From assembly GCA_003671055.1 (NCBI GenBank), contig QWPV01000022.1, positions 1-38,091 on the forward strand: a stretch of 38,091 nucleotides of DNA, read 5' to 3'. How positions within the stretch are numbered: position 1 is the first letter of the stretch; every line of letters starts with the position of its first letter. The position numbers and the translations under genes are program-made. Below the pieces are notes generated by a model. That model worked only from the letters and a program-made list of their open reading frames with translations, did no database searches and was not told the DNA's origin. Source of the DNA: Planctomycetota bacterium (GTDB taxonomy: Bacteria > Planctomycetota > Phycisphaerae > Phycisphaerales > SM1A02). Below are positions 30,676 to 38,091 of the stretch, piece after piece.

Positions 30676-31512
30676 ATGGAACTCGTTCTTGATCGTTTCG
30701 CTTCTCTCGGTCTCAGCGTTCGACTCTTCCTCGATCGCATCGGTCGCTTCTCGCGATTTGCAAGTCGCACGCTGACGCTTGTTTTCACGCAGCCTTCGAC
30801 GTGGATGCGCTGGCGACAGATTGGACCGCTGCTGTACTCCGTTGGCGCGTCAAGCGTCATTGTGGTGAGCATCACTGGCGCATTCATCGGAATGATCCTC
30901 GCGCTTGAAGGCTTCGATCAATTTGCTGCGCTCGGACAAGAAGCGCAGATGGGCGGCGTGATCGCAGCAGCCGTCGTGAAACAAATCGGTCCCGTGCTTG
31001 CCGCGGTGATGCTCGCAGGCCGCGTGGGCGGCGCACTCGCGGCTGAACTCGGCACGATGAAAGTCACCGAGCAACTTGATGCGATGCGCGCGATGAGTGC
31101 AGATCCGATCAAGACGCTCGTCGTGCCACGCGTGGTTGCGTGCGTCATCATGACGCCGATTCTCACGATCTATTCAGATCTCCTCGGCATTCTCGGAAGC
31201 TTCGGCATCATCTGTGGCATGTACGGCGTCACGCGCGCCGACTACTGGTACTCCACCACGCAATTCCTCAGTGGATGGGATCCGCTCAACGGCGTGATCA
31301 AGAGCCTCGCGTTCGGGCTCGCGATCGGTCTCATAAGTTGCTACCGCGGATTCCGTTGCGAAGGCGGCGCTGCAGGCGTCGGTCGCGCGTCGACGCAGAG
31401 CTTCGTCGCCAGCTTCCTCACCATCATTGTGGTGAATCTCTTGTTAGCGCAGTTCCTCCAGTCATTGCAGCGTTGGATTGATCCCGAAACACTCCGCACT
31501 CTCGCGAGTTGA
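30676..31512 (+). CDS. MlaE/YrbE-type ABC transporter permease
   Basis: The predicted product has 278 residues and belongs to the permease family that moves phospholipids or other lipids between inner and outer membranes. After an N-terminal amphipathic helix come VSITGAFIGMILALEG, AAVVKQIGPVLAAVMLAGRVGG, the hallmark ELGTMKVTEQLDAMR (ELGtMkvtEQIdAl), VVPRVVACVIMTPILT and a C-terminal GLISCYRGFRCEGGAAGVG, abbreviated as CYRGF and GGAAGVGRAS, then a final membrane helix. All are typical MlaE motifs. ATG 30676 fits the family N-terminus; ATG 30643 in the same frame is an alternative, and neither has a clear ribosome site. It is followed after 19 bases by the transglutaminase-like gene. The partner MlaF ATPase and MlaD substrate-binding genes are not in the window. 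Confidence 0.88.
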   Translation: MELVLDRFASLGLSVRLFLDRIGRFSRFASRTLTLVFTQPSTWMRWRQIGPLLYSVGASSVIVVSITGAFIGMILALEGFDQFAALGQEAQMGGVIAAAVVKQIGPVLAAVMLAGRVGGALAAELGTMKVTEQLDAMRAMSADPIKTLVVPRVVACVIMTPILTIYSDLLGILGSFGIICGMYGVTRADYWYSTTQFLSGWDPLNGVIKSLAFGLAIGLISCYRGFRCEGGAAGVGRASTQSFVASFLTIIVVNLLLAQFLQSLQRWIDPETLRTLAS

Positions 31513-31531
31513 TCGCAGAGGAGATTTTCGC

Positions 31532-32794
31532 ATGCACGGCTTGAAGCACACACTTGGGCTTTCCGCACTCCTGCTCTTCACCTCACACGCCTTCGCGCAG
31601 GTGAAGGATCCATTGCTCACAAGCCCGGCAACGCAACCCACATCGACGAGCGATGAGAACGCGCCCGTTGTGATGATGCGGAGTTCCCCGAAGATTTACG
31701 AAGTCGAGTTCGAGGTGATGGTGGGTTCGCAAGGCGCGGTTGGTCAAAACGGATCCGTGCTGTGGCAACTCGGACCGACGACCTTCACGATTCCCCTGAT
31801 TCACAAGGGCACGAATGCAGATCTCGATCCGTCGTTTGGTGGCGCGCGAGTGTGGATCGAGGGCAAGGAAGTTCCGTCAGCCCAACTCAAGATCGTTATG
31901 CACCCTACGCATGCGGGCGCAACCAAAGTTGATGTGGGAATGCCGAGCGCGAATTGCACGAGTATCCGCGTGAATGTCCTTGCGCGAATGCAACTGTGGG
32001 ACATCGAGATCGATGAAGCCGCCGCGCGAAAGATCACGTGGCCGCGCGAATGGCCTGAGGATACGCGCGCCTTTCTCGCTGAAGATGATTTCATTCATCC
32101 GAGCGATCCGCTCATCGCCGCATTCGTGCAGCAAACCACCAAGGGAAATCTCCGCGGCGTTGCCCCCTACGATGCAGCGAAAGAACTCGTCCTCGCGACG
32201 CTCAAGAATTTTCGGCAGTACTCCACGCAATACACCTTGCGCGGCTGGAACAGTTCGATTCGCGGCCTGAACTTCGGTGGAAACTTTTCCAACGCCGCGA
32301 TGCTCGGCAATGGCACCTCAGTCGATGCTGCACTCAGTTGCGTTGCCGTGCTGCGCAATGCAGGCATTCCTGCGCGAGTCGTCTATGGAGGCACACGAGA
32401 AAACGGCGCCGTCCGAGGCGGCGAGCGCTCAAGTGCAACAACCTACATGACATGGTGCGAGTTCTATCTGCCGACCGCGGGCTGGATTCCCTTCGATCCC
32501 GGCTACCTCAAATCGCGCGTGAATGGCACGATGGATCTTTCGAAGTCATGGAAGGGTTTCGGCAACATGGATTGGCTCGATGAGTGGGTCCCCTATTCCT
32601 ACGCACCGATCCCACGCGGCAGCAACTGCGCCGATTGGCCAGCGCTCTGGGGATGGAGCGGACCCTCAGTCGGTTGGACACCACAAAACATGGTGAATAA
32701 CAATGCGCAGAGCGCGATCACGAATGTGACGCTGCGATTCACGAGCCGCGGCAAAGGAAAAGTAGATCGCGAAATCGTGCCTCGCACGCCGTGA
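31532..32794 (+). CDS. Exported transglutaminase-fold protein lacking the expected catalytic Cys and His
   Basis: The predicted product has 420 residues. The start is well set: AGAGGAG lies eight bases before ATG, and the N-terminus is a signal peptide (GLSALLLFTSHAFAQ). About residues 35-190 are a beta-rich region as seen before bacterial transglutaminase cores. The core is recognised by LRNAGIPARVVYGG and EFYLPTAGWIPFDP. Aligned to the usual GxCxDxAxLxxxLLRxxGIPAR and HAWxE(V/F)YLPGxGW pattern, the nucleophile Cys is Ser263 (GTSVDAALS) and the His is Met306 (YMTW), while the Asp is kept (Asp322). Cys270 is nearby but out of register. I infer a fold retained for binding rather than catalysis. 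It follows mlaE closely, so the pair may act together in the envelope. Confidence 0.75.
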   Translation: MHGLKHTLGLSALLLFTSHAFAQVKDPLLTSPATQPTSTSDENAPVVMMRSSPKIYEVEFEVMVGSQGAVGQNGSVLWQLGPTTFTIPLIHKGTNADLDPSFGGARVWIEGKEVPSAQLKIVMHPTHAGATKVDVGMPSANCTSIRVNVLARMQLWDIEIDEAAARKITWPREWPEDTRAFLAEDDFIHPSDPLIAAFVQQTTKGNLRGVAPYDAAKELVLATLKNFRQYSTQYTLRGWNSSIRGLNFGGNFSNAAMLGNGTSVDAALSCVAVLRNAGIPARVVYGGTRENGAVRGGERSSATTYMTWCEFYLPTAGWIPFDPGYLKSRVNGTMDLSKSWKGFGNMDWLDEWVPYSYAPIPRGSNCADWPALWGWSGPSVGWTPQNMVNNNAQSAITNVTLRFTSRGKGKVDREIVPRTP

Positions 32795-32799
32795 TGCAC

Positions 32800-33627
32800 T
32801 CAGCGTCGCTGCGGCATTCGCTTGGGCGCTTTCCGCACAACGCGCGTCGCACCGATAATGATCCGTTCACCGTCGCGCGCGCCGATTGTTGTTTGCGACT
32901 TCGTTTCGTGCACGCCCACACTTGTTCCTGCGACGGTTCCTTCGGCGAGGATTCCTGAGAGCGTCATAGACGCAGTCAGGGTTGCCGCGTCGCGCATGCC
33001 AACCGAGAATCGTTGCCGAATTCCAAGTGACTCGCCGAAGGACGGCAACATCTGTTGCGCAATTTCCTTGCGCTTTGACATCGCATCAAACGCAGCGATA
33101 CAAACTGTCGCGCGCAACTCCGCAGCACGGCGCGGCACGGTGCGAAGATCTGCGGGTCCCGGAAGCGCGTTCGCGAATGCGACGCCATCCGATGCGATCG
33201 ATACTGCGGTGACGCCTGCTGCAACCCCGAGCATGCCGCCGTCGTCATCCGCGTCAAGCACAAGTTGCAATCGCGCGTCGAACGCGGAGCCTGGTGGCAC
33301 TGCGCCTGGCAGCGGGAACTCAAACGTTGCGTCGATTGGAACAATGTGCGCGGAGCTGTTCCGTGCCGTGCAGGCGCCCGTGACTTCCATGCGTCGCGTG
33401 CTATCAGGGAGCAAGAGAATCGCGGGGATCGCGTATTCCCATTCCAATCGAACGCCCTCATCGCTCGCCACTGATCCACGCCAACTCCATCCGCCATCCT
33501 CTGCGAGTTCACCGTCGCAGGCTGATTCGATAACTTCACCACTCGTGGTGCGCACGACGATTTTCATCGGCGGCACAGTCGCGACGTGGAAGACTCCAAT
33601 CAATGCGGGTGCGAGAAGTATGAACAT
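32800..33627 (-). CDS. Probable exported protein of unknown function
   Basis: The predicted product has 275 residues, read convergently with the transglutaminase-like gene with only five bases between stops. ATG 33627 begins MFILLAPALIGVFHVATV, a possible uncleaved signal or membrane anchor, though it is short of positive charge. The body is beta-rich (RLEWEYAIPAILLL, ATFEFPLPGAVPPG, RLQLVLDADDDGG) followed by an Ala/Thr-rich helical or strand part, and ends in a basic tail (VVRKAPKRMPQRR). LDADDDGG looks like a calcium-binding loop. I recognise no family. The reading frame is long and its residue use is sensible, so the gene is likely real; the exact start is uncertain because a TTG lies two codons upstream and no strong ribosome site is seen. 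Confidence 0.6.
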   Translation of the reverse strand: MFILLAPALIGVFHVATVPPMKIVVRTTSGEVIESACDGELAEDGGWSWRGSVASDEGVRLEWEYAIPAILLLPDSTRRMEVTGACTARNSSAHIVPIDATFEFPLPGAVPPGSAFDARLQLVLDADDDGGMLGVAAGVTAVSIASDGVAFANALPGPADLRTVPRRAAELRATVCIAAFDAMSKRKEIAQQMLPSFGESLGIRQRFSVGMRDAATLTASMTLSGILAEGTVAGTSVGVHETKSQTTIGARDGERIIIGATRVVRKAPKRMPQRR

Positions 33628-33750
33628 ATGCAATCGGTTGTCTTCTCAATATCCCATTGAGAACGCTGTGCGGGAACTATTCATGATCCGCTACGCGTAT
33701 CAACAGCGCTGATCTCGTCCAGTCGTATCGATTACGCAGGCAAACGCGTG

Positions 33751-34773
33751 CTACAACCGGGCGATAAGTGCGTCTGCGAAACCAAGCGTGCTCAGCGAAC
33801 CACCCAAGTCGCCGGTCTTCGCTCCTTCGGCGAGCGCCTTGTCATAGGCGTTCTTGATGCGCGCGCCAGCGGCTGCAAACTTCGGATCGCCACGCGACTG
33901 CGTCATCCAATTCAGCATCATCACGCCACTCATAACCAGCGCGAGCGGATTTGCGATCCCCTTGCCCGCGATGTCAGGCGCGGAACCGTGCACTGCTTCG
34001 AACACGGCGCCCTTCTCGCCAATGTTCGAACCCGGCGTCACGCCGAGCCCGCCCACCAGACCTGCACAGAGATCGCTCATGATGTCGCCGTAGAGATTCT
34101 CCGCGAGGATCACATCAAAGCGCGTCGGGTCTTGCACCATGCGCATGCAGGCCGCATCGATGATCATCTCTTCGTAGCCGATGTCGGAAAATCCTGCGTT
34201 ATGGACCTCTTGCGCGCAGCGGATGAACATGCCATCGGTGAGCTTCATGATGTTCGCTTTATGGAACACCGTCACCTTCTTACGGCCTCGCTCGCGCGCA
34301 TAGCGGAACGCAAACTCGGCAATGCGTCGGCATGCAGGCTCCGTTGTGAGTTTGATACTCGTCGCCACTTGCGGCGTGAGCTGATTCTCGAGACCTGCGT
34401 AAAGACCTTCTGTGTTCTCGCGAATGATGACGAGATCCACGTGCTCATAACGCGTCTTCACGCCGTGCATGTTGCGCACTGGTCGCACCGCCGCATAAAG
34501 ATCGAGTGTCTTGCGAAGCAGCACATTCACGGAACGGAATCCACTTCCGATCGGCGTCGTGCATGGACCCTTCAACGCAACGCCGCATTCCGCGATCATG
34601 TCGAGCGTTGATGCTGGCAGCAGTTCCTTCTCCCCCGCGCGCAAGGCTGCTTCGCCTGCATGCCGTTCGATCCAGTCAATGCCAACACCTGTGGCGTCAA
34701 TAACCTTGCGAGCAGCGACTGCGACTTCGGGACCGATCCCGTCACCGGGAATGAGAACGACTTTCGTGGACAT
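33751..34773 (-). CDS. NAD-dependent isocitrate dehydrogenase-type decarboxylating dehydrogenase
   Basis: The predicted product has 340 residues, the size of the NAD-type IDH / isopropylmalate dehydrogenase family rather than the 415-residue NADP enzyme. The N-terminus is VVLIPGDGIGPEV. Substrate-binding residues lie in SVNVLLRKTLDLYAAVRPVR; SxNxxLRK is the IDH form, since isopropylmalate dehydrogenases have a hydrophobic residue there. RENTEGLYAGLE, KANIMKLTDGMF, DVILAENLYGDIMSDL (metal-binding Asp) and EAVHGSAPDIAGKGIANP complete the site. I infer the TCA-cycle conversion of isocitrate to 2-oxoglutarate with NAD. Homoisocitrate or tartrate dehydrogenase are less likely. The frame is open 63 codons upstream of ATG 34773, but that part overlaps the divergent gene and does not resemble the family. 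Confidence 0.88.
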   Translation of the reverse strand: MSTKVVLIPGDGIGPEVAVAARKVIDATGVGIDWIERHAGEAALRAGEKELLPASTLDMIAECGVALKGPCTTPIGSGFRSVNVLLRKTLDLYAAVRPVRNMHGVKTRYEHVDLVIIRENTEGLYAGLENQLTPQVATSIKLTTEPACRRIAEFAFRYARERGRKKVTVFHKANIMKLTDGMFIRCAQEVHNAGFSDIGYEEMIIDAACMRMVQDPTRFDVILAENLYGDIMSDLCAGLVGGLGVTPGSNIGEKGAVFEAVHGSAPDIAGKGIANPLALVMSGVMMLNWMTQSRGDPKFAAAGARIKNAYDKALAEGAKTGDLGGSLSTLGFADALIARL

Positions 34774-34830
34774 AGCGTGAACTCGGAGAATGGACAGTTG
34801 TGAATCAGAAAGTCTCGCACAATAGCGCAC

Positions 34831-34848
34831 CCCCGCGACCCTGCGGGG
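34831..34848. promoter_or_regulatory. G/C-rich inverted repeat in the IDH / FAD oxidoreductase divergent region
   Basis: CCCCGC (34831-34836) and GCGGGG (34843-34848) flank a six-base loop. It sits 20 bases before the GTG start chosen for the FAD protein and about 60 from the IDH start, so it could be a shared operator. If the FAD protein really starts at 34800 it would instead be coding. Confidence 0.25.
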
Positions 34849-34868
34849 AGCCGTATGATCGACTTCGC

Positions 34869-36101
34869 GTGGCGATCCACTCTCAAGATTCTTCATCCAC
34901 GATTTCCGATGCCGAAGTCGTGCTGATTGGCGGTGGCATCGCGGCGCTGTGGAGCCTTGCACGGCTGCGCGCGCGTGGATTTCGCGCTGTTCTCATTGAG
35001 CCCGCGCAGCTAGGGCAAGGGCAATCGCTCGCGAGTCAAGGCATCATTCACGGTGGGCTGAAGTACACGCTCAGCGGACTCTTTAATGCGCGCGCAGCAG
35101 CGATTGCGGGGATGCCCGAACGGTGGCGCCAGGCACTTGCTGGCGAGCCTTTATCAGGCGACCCCAATCTGAGCACCGCAAAAGTCTTATCGCCCTACTG
35201 CTATCTCTGGCGCACCGGAGGCATCGCGGGAACGCTCGGCATGATCGGCGCGCGCGTGGGACTGCAGACGACGCCGATTGCGATTGAAGGCCAAGATGTG
35301 CCTGCCCTTCTTGCGAACACCAAGGGCGGCGTCTATCGCGTTGATGAACCAGTAGTCGACTCGAAGACCGTACTCGGAACGCTGCGCGACGGGCTCGCTG
35401 ATTCGATGCTCGCCGCGGATGGTGTCGCAGGAATTGGATGGGATGGAATGGTGCTGCATGTGCGCTCGCCGAGCGGTGCCTCCACCACATTCGCGTCTGT
35501 TCGTCAGATCATCGTCGCTGCGGGAGCGTGGAGCGATCAAGTCCTCACACAACTCGGCGCACCGAACAATGCGCTTTTTCTTCGCCGACCATTGCACATG
35601 GGTGTGGTTCGCGCACGCGAGTCAAGCGCATCGCTAACTGCGTTTTTCGGCCATTGCGTTGACGGCAAAGAAACACGCGTGACGATTACGAGTGCGCCAG
35701 ATGCGAATGGCCGCATGATCTGGCAAGTCGGCGGTCGACTCGCGGAAGAAGGCGTTGCGATGACTGACGCGCAACTGCATGCGCGACTCAAAGCTGAGTT
35801 GCGCCAGGTGCTGCCAAATCTTGCGGTGGACGCGCTTGAGTTCGCGAGCTACCGCATTGATCGCATGGAGTTCAAACATACGACGCGTCAAGAAGATGCC
35901 GAACTGCATCGTGTAACGAACACGCTGAGCGTCGCACTTCCGCTCAAACTCGCACTCGCGCCACTGCTTGCCGAACGTATTGAGGCTGATCTCCGCGCGC
36001 AAGGCATCGCCACGCATGAACGCGCAACGCCACCGATAGCCACGCTCGCGCAACCTGCACTCGGCGTGTTTCCGTGGGAGCAACTCCCTTGGACGCGTTA
36101 A
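34869..36101 (+). CDS. FAD-dependent oxidoreductase of the DAO / glycerol-3-phosphate dehydrogenase type
   Basis: The predicted product has 410 residues. The N-terminal dinucleotide fold is AEVVLIGGGIAALWSLARL, with the GxGxxG position as GGGIAA, ending the second strand in LIEPAQLGQGQSLASQGIIH, where QGQSLASQGI resembles the flavin-contacting stretch of DAO-fold oxidases. QIIVAAGAWSDQVLTQLG is the second FAD motif. The C-terminal third has FASYRIDRMEF and a Leu-rich helix. No signal peptide is visible, so it is probably cytoplasmic. The substrate is not evident. GTG 34869 begins 15 residues before the FAD motif as usual; GTG 34800 in the same frame has GGAG upstream and would add 23 residues. 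The end overlaps the aldo/keto reductase gene, so the two are a unit. Confidence 0.8.
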   Translation: MAIHSQDSSSTISDAEVVLIGGGIAALWSLARLRARGFRAVLIEPAQLGQGQSLASQGIIHGGLKYTLSGLFNARAAAIAGMPERWRQALAGEPLSGDPNLSTAKVLSPYCYLWRTGGIAGTLGMIGARVGLQTTPIAIEGQDVPALLANTKGGVYRVDEPVVDSKTVLGTLRDGLADSMLAADGVAGIGWDGMVLHVRSPSGASTTFASVRQIIVAAGAWSDQVLTQLGAPNNALFLRRPLHMGVVRARESSASLTAFFGHCVDGKETRVTITSAPDANGRMIWQVGGRLAEEGVAMTDAQLHARLKAELRQVLPNLAVDALEFASYRIDRMEFKHTTRQEDAELHRVTNTLSVALPLKLALAPLLAERIEADLRAQGIATHERATPPIATLAQPALGVFPWEQLPWTR

Positions 36102-36871
36102 AACTGCCTCGTCGAACCCTCGGACGCACCGCACTCGAACTCGGTGTCATCTCATTCGGCGCATTCAAGATCGGCCGCAACACGCAGACGAAGTACGCGC
36201 AGCCGTACGCGCTTCCCGACGACGCAACCGTCCGCGCGCTCCTCGATCAAGTGCAACGCTCGGGCGCGAATCTCATCGACACCGCCCCAGCCTACGGATC
36301 AAGTGAAGAGCGCCTCGGTGCGCTGCTCACGCCACACGATGCGATGTTCGTCTCCACCAAGGTCGGCGAGAGTTTTGAAGACGGCATCTCCACCTACAAC
36401 TTCTCGCCCGAAGCCGTTCGCACAAGCATTCACGCAAGTCTTACGCGACTCCGACGCCCGCAACTCGATCTCGTCTTCATCCACTCCGACGGCAACGACA
36501 CGCACATCCTCAAGCACGATCGCGCACTTGAAACGCTTGCCGAACTCAAAGCCCAAGGCGTGATTCGACACCTCGGTTTCAGCGGAAAAACGGTTGATGG
36601 CAACCGCCAAGCACTTCGAAGCGGACTCGTCGATGCACTCATGATCGAGTTCCACCCCCTCGAAGACTCGCATCAACGCGTCATTCAAGAAGCACACGAC
36701 GCCGGCGTCGGCGTCCTCGTCAAGAAACCACTCGCCTCCGGCCGCATCGCCCCCGAAGTCGCGATCCCCTTCTGCCTCGCACAACGTGGCGTAACAAGCC
36801 TCATTATCGGCACAAACTCACGCGAGAACTTCGCAACGAATTGCCGCATCGCGGCTTCGCTATTCGATTGA
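36089..36871 (+). CDS. Aldo/keto reductase
   Basis: The predicted product has about 260 residues, slightly short for the TIM-barrel NAD(P)H-dependent AKR family (280-330). RRTLGRTALELGVISFGAF is the usual first strand. Catalytic residues are visible as Asp and Tyr in NLIDTAPAYGSSEERLG, Lys in FVSTKVGE and His in DLVFIHSDG. HLGFSGKTVDG, VLVKKPLASG and the cofactor-phosphate region SLIIGTNSRENF follow. Substrate unknown. The start is uncertain: TTG 36089 has GGGAG eight bases upstream; GTG 36074 in the same frame has none. Either way it overlaps the FAD oxidoreductase stop, so the two are translationally coupled and may act in one pathway. Confidence 0.85.
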   Translation: MDALKLPRRTLGRTALELGVISFGAFKIGRNTQTKYAQPYALPDDATVRALLDQVQRSGANLIDTAPAYGSSEERLGALLTPHDAMFVSTKVGESFEDGISTYNFSPEAVRTSIHASLTRLRRPQLDLVFIHSDGNDTHILKHDRALETLAELKAQGVIRHLGFSGKTVDGNRQALRSGLVDALMIEFHPLEDSHQRVIQEAHDAGVGVLVKKPLASGRIAPEVAIPFCLAQRGVTSLIIGTNSRENFATNCRIAASLFD

Positions 36872-37455
36872 CGGCGCATGCAGCACCCTCGCCGCGAAAC
36901 TCGATCGCCACGCTGACGGTCATTTTCGAATCGTCAAGCTGCACTCCGTGAAGGCCCAAAGGGAATTGATCTCCAAGAATTTCTTGTAGATTTCTTTTTC
37001 TTGCATCGACGCAAATTAGTCGCAGCTGGGTGAACAATTCGCGTTGATTACCGCGCCCAGAACTAGCCTCGATCGAACCGAATTTGGCACCTTTTTGACT
37101 CGCGATGGGTCCACATGGGCTAATAACCTACTAAGCTGGCCAGATTCACCCACACGAAATCCTGAAGACCGATAAATTTTTTCGGCAACGCATACGTTTT
37201 GAGACCACGTTTTGGGATGCGGCACAGCTCTTTTGATAAACCCCATTCATCAATAAAGCGTCGCCGATAAGGGAGATAGGTACGCGAAAAACCACACGCG
37301 AGTCCGACAATATCTTTAAAAAATGCGGCGATTGTTTGCAATCCACCCCGAACCTGCCATTCTCTCCCCGCGTAAAGAGGGTTTTCACCCCAAGGCAAAA
37401 AATGTCCCGACCTGAGTTAAGACTGTTCATTTTCAAGTCGAGAGAAGAACTTACC
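36872..37455. other. 584-base A/T-richer spacer without a supported gene
   Basis: This stretch is visibly richer in A and T runs than its neighbours, especially from 37000 on. The minus-strand frame at 37120-37398 reads somewhat like a protein (landmarks FKDIVGLACGF, FIDEWGLSKELC), but it has no ribosome site, no recognisable family and overlaps other open frames. CCGA and TCGG flank a T-run near 37170-37186. It may be a decayed foreign segment or a long leader of the RCC1-like gene. Confidence 0.4.
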
Positions 37456-38091
37456 ATGTCCCACTGCAACGAATCAGCCCCTCGTCAAGCCGCCACTTTC
37501 ACCACATGCCGTCTGGCATTGCTCATCGCGACTCTCGCGATCATGGTGACTCCAACTTTTGCCACCCCAGCTCCGCAGCTGGCACCGACTAGCACGTCGG
37601 TTGTTGGCGTTGGTGCAGGAACATCTGCAGCAGCAACTCCACCGGTCTCGCCACAGTTTGGGCAGAGTGTGGAGCAAACCGGCTCCAACTTTGTTTCCAT
37701 AGCTGCTGGAACAAGCCACAGTCTTGCCCTCAATGGCTCCGGCGTCGTGACCGCTTGGGGACGAAGCAGTGAAGGACAATGCACAGTTCCTGCAGGAGTT
37801 TACAAAGCAATTTCAGCCGGCGGACTTTTCTCCTTGGCGATCAAGAGCGACAACACGCTTGCCGGTTGGGGAGCCAATGGAGCTGGCCAGACAACTGTTC
37901 CTACTGGAACATTCACCTCAGTCTCCGCTGGCTCTAGCCATGGAGCTGCCATCAGAACTGACGCAACTCTTGCGCTTTGGGGCTCCAACGCCAACGGCCA
38001 AACGACTGCACAAACTGGAACATACTTGGCAGTAGCGGCTGGTGGATCTCACACCATCGCCATCAAAGCAGACGGAACATTGAAGGGTTGG
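37456..38091 (+). CDS. Secreted RCC1-repeat protein, N-terminal fragment
   Basis: The first 212 codons are present and the gene runs off the right edge. After a polar start, a hydrophobic run ending TPTFA gives a plausible signal peptide of about 37 residues, then a Ser/Thr/Pro-rich linker. From about residue 80 repeats appear with a period near 40 residues: (V/I)(S/A)AGxxHSLAL followed by GxVxAWGxxxxGQxxVP. Examples are SIAAGTSHSLAL, AISAGGLFSLAI and SVSAGSSHGAAI, with AWGRSSEGQ, GWGANGAGQ and LWGSNANGQ. This is the RCC1 / beta-propeller pattern; seven repeats usually make one propeller, so much is missing. It is probably a secreted or surface beta-propeller. AGAAG lies about ten bases before ATG. 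Its partner is unknown. Confidence 0.85.
   Translation, partial: MSHCNESAPRQAATFTTCRLALLIATLAIMVTPTFATPAPQLAPTSTSVVGVGAGTSAAATPPVSPQFGQSVEQTGSNFVSIAAGTSHSLALNGSGVVTAWGRSSEGQCTVPAGVYKAISAGGLFSLAIKSDNTLAGWGANGAGQTTVPTGTFTSVSAGSSHGAAIRTDATLALWGSNANGQTTAQTGTYLAVAAGGSHTIAIKADGTLKGW

Noticed and set aside
33748-34611. 287-codon plus-strand frame opposite isocitrate dehydrogenase
   Set aside because: It is antisense to a clear IDH and is His/Arg-rich, as expected for a shadow frame.

Overview
The window reads as chromosomal DNA of a Gram-negative bacterium, most likely a planctomycete of the Phycisphaerae type. This assignment is inferred from protein style, not from a marker gene. Two large secreted proteins carry the Cys-rich module CCxxVCxxDPTCC that I associate with that group. 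One of them ends in a dockerin-like pair of Ca loops (DLNGD..TDAADL, LLNGWG). A Minf_1886-family gene is present. lpxB implies lipid A, and murE with a DNPR motif implies meso-DAP peptidoglycan. Genes are dense, G+C is moderately high, and start/stop overlaps (ATGA, GTGA) are common.

Layout. 1-3.4 kb: the 5' end of a branched-chain-amino-acid-type solute-binding protein (-), lpxB (-), then divergent aspS (+) overlapping a DAACS-type dicarboxylate/amino-acid symporter (+). 4.7-7.1 kb: a divergent ECF-sigma-like gene (-), a YbjN-like gene and a small tail-anchored protein (+) separated by a perfect hairpin, and a possible 37-codon ORF. 7.1-11 kb: trxB overlapping an unknown exported protein (-), and divergent purD (+). 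11.2-14.3 kb: a secreted subtilisin-like protease with Glu where the family has its catalytic Asp, closed by a clear terminator. 14.3-15.4 kb: a GbsR/MarR-type regulator with a palindromic candidate operator, overlapping an unknown gene. 15.4-25.3 kb: a long minus-strand envelope operon reading AI-2E transporter, murE, murF, mraY, PBP2, rodA, rsmG. Here the elongation pair PBP2/RodA occupies the place where textbook dcw clusters carry murD and ftsW.

25.3-25.7 kb is a gene-free block of three palindromic repeat units. A fourth, inverted hairpin at 30.5 kb shows a compensated base-pair change. 25.7-30.6 kb: Minf_1886 gene (-), OmpA/Pal-like lipoprotein (+), and a 991-residue secreted protein of four lamin-tail-like modules plus dockerin (+). 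30.6-33.6 kb: an orphan MlaE permease (+), an exported transglutaminase-fold protein lacking the expected Cys and His (+), and an unknown gene (-). 33.7-36.9 kb: NAD-type isocitrate dehydrogenase (-) divergent from an FAD oxidoreductase overlapping an aldo/keto reductase (+). 36.9-37.5 kb is an A/T-richer stretch with no gene I can support. The window ends inside a secreted RCC1-repeat protein.

Together the window is mostly housekeeping envelope synthesis (lpxB, mur genes, PBP2/RodA, OmpA, MlaE) interleaved with lineage-specific secreted proteins. I see no transposase, CRISPR array, tRNA, rRNA or phage genes. No complete new system is evident. The best candidates for something undescribed are the covarying palindromic repeats, the Glu-type S8 protease, the Ca-loop lamin-tail repeat protein and the degenerate transglutaminase.
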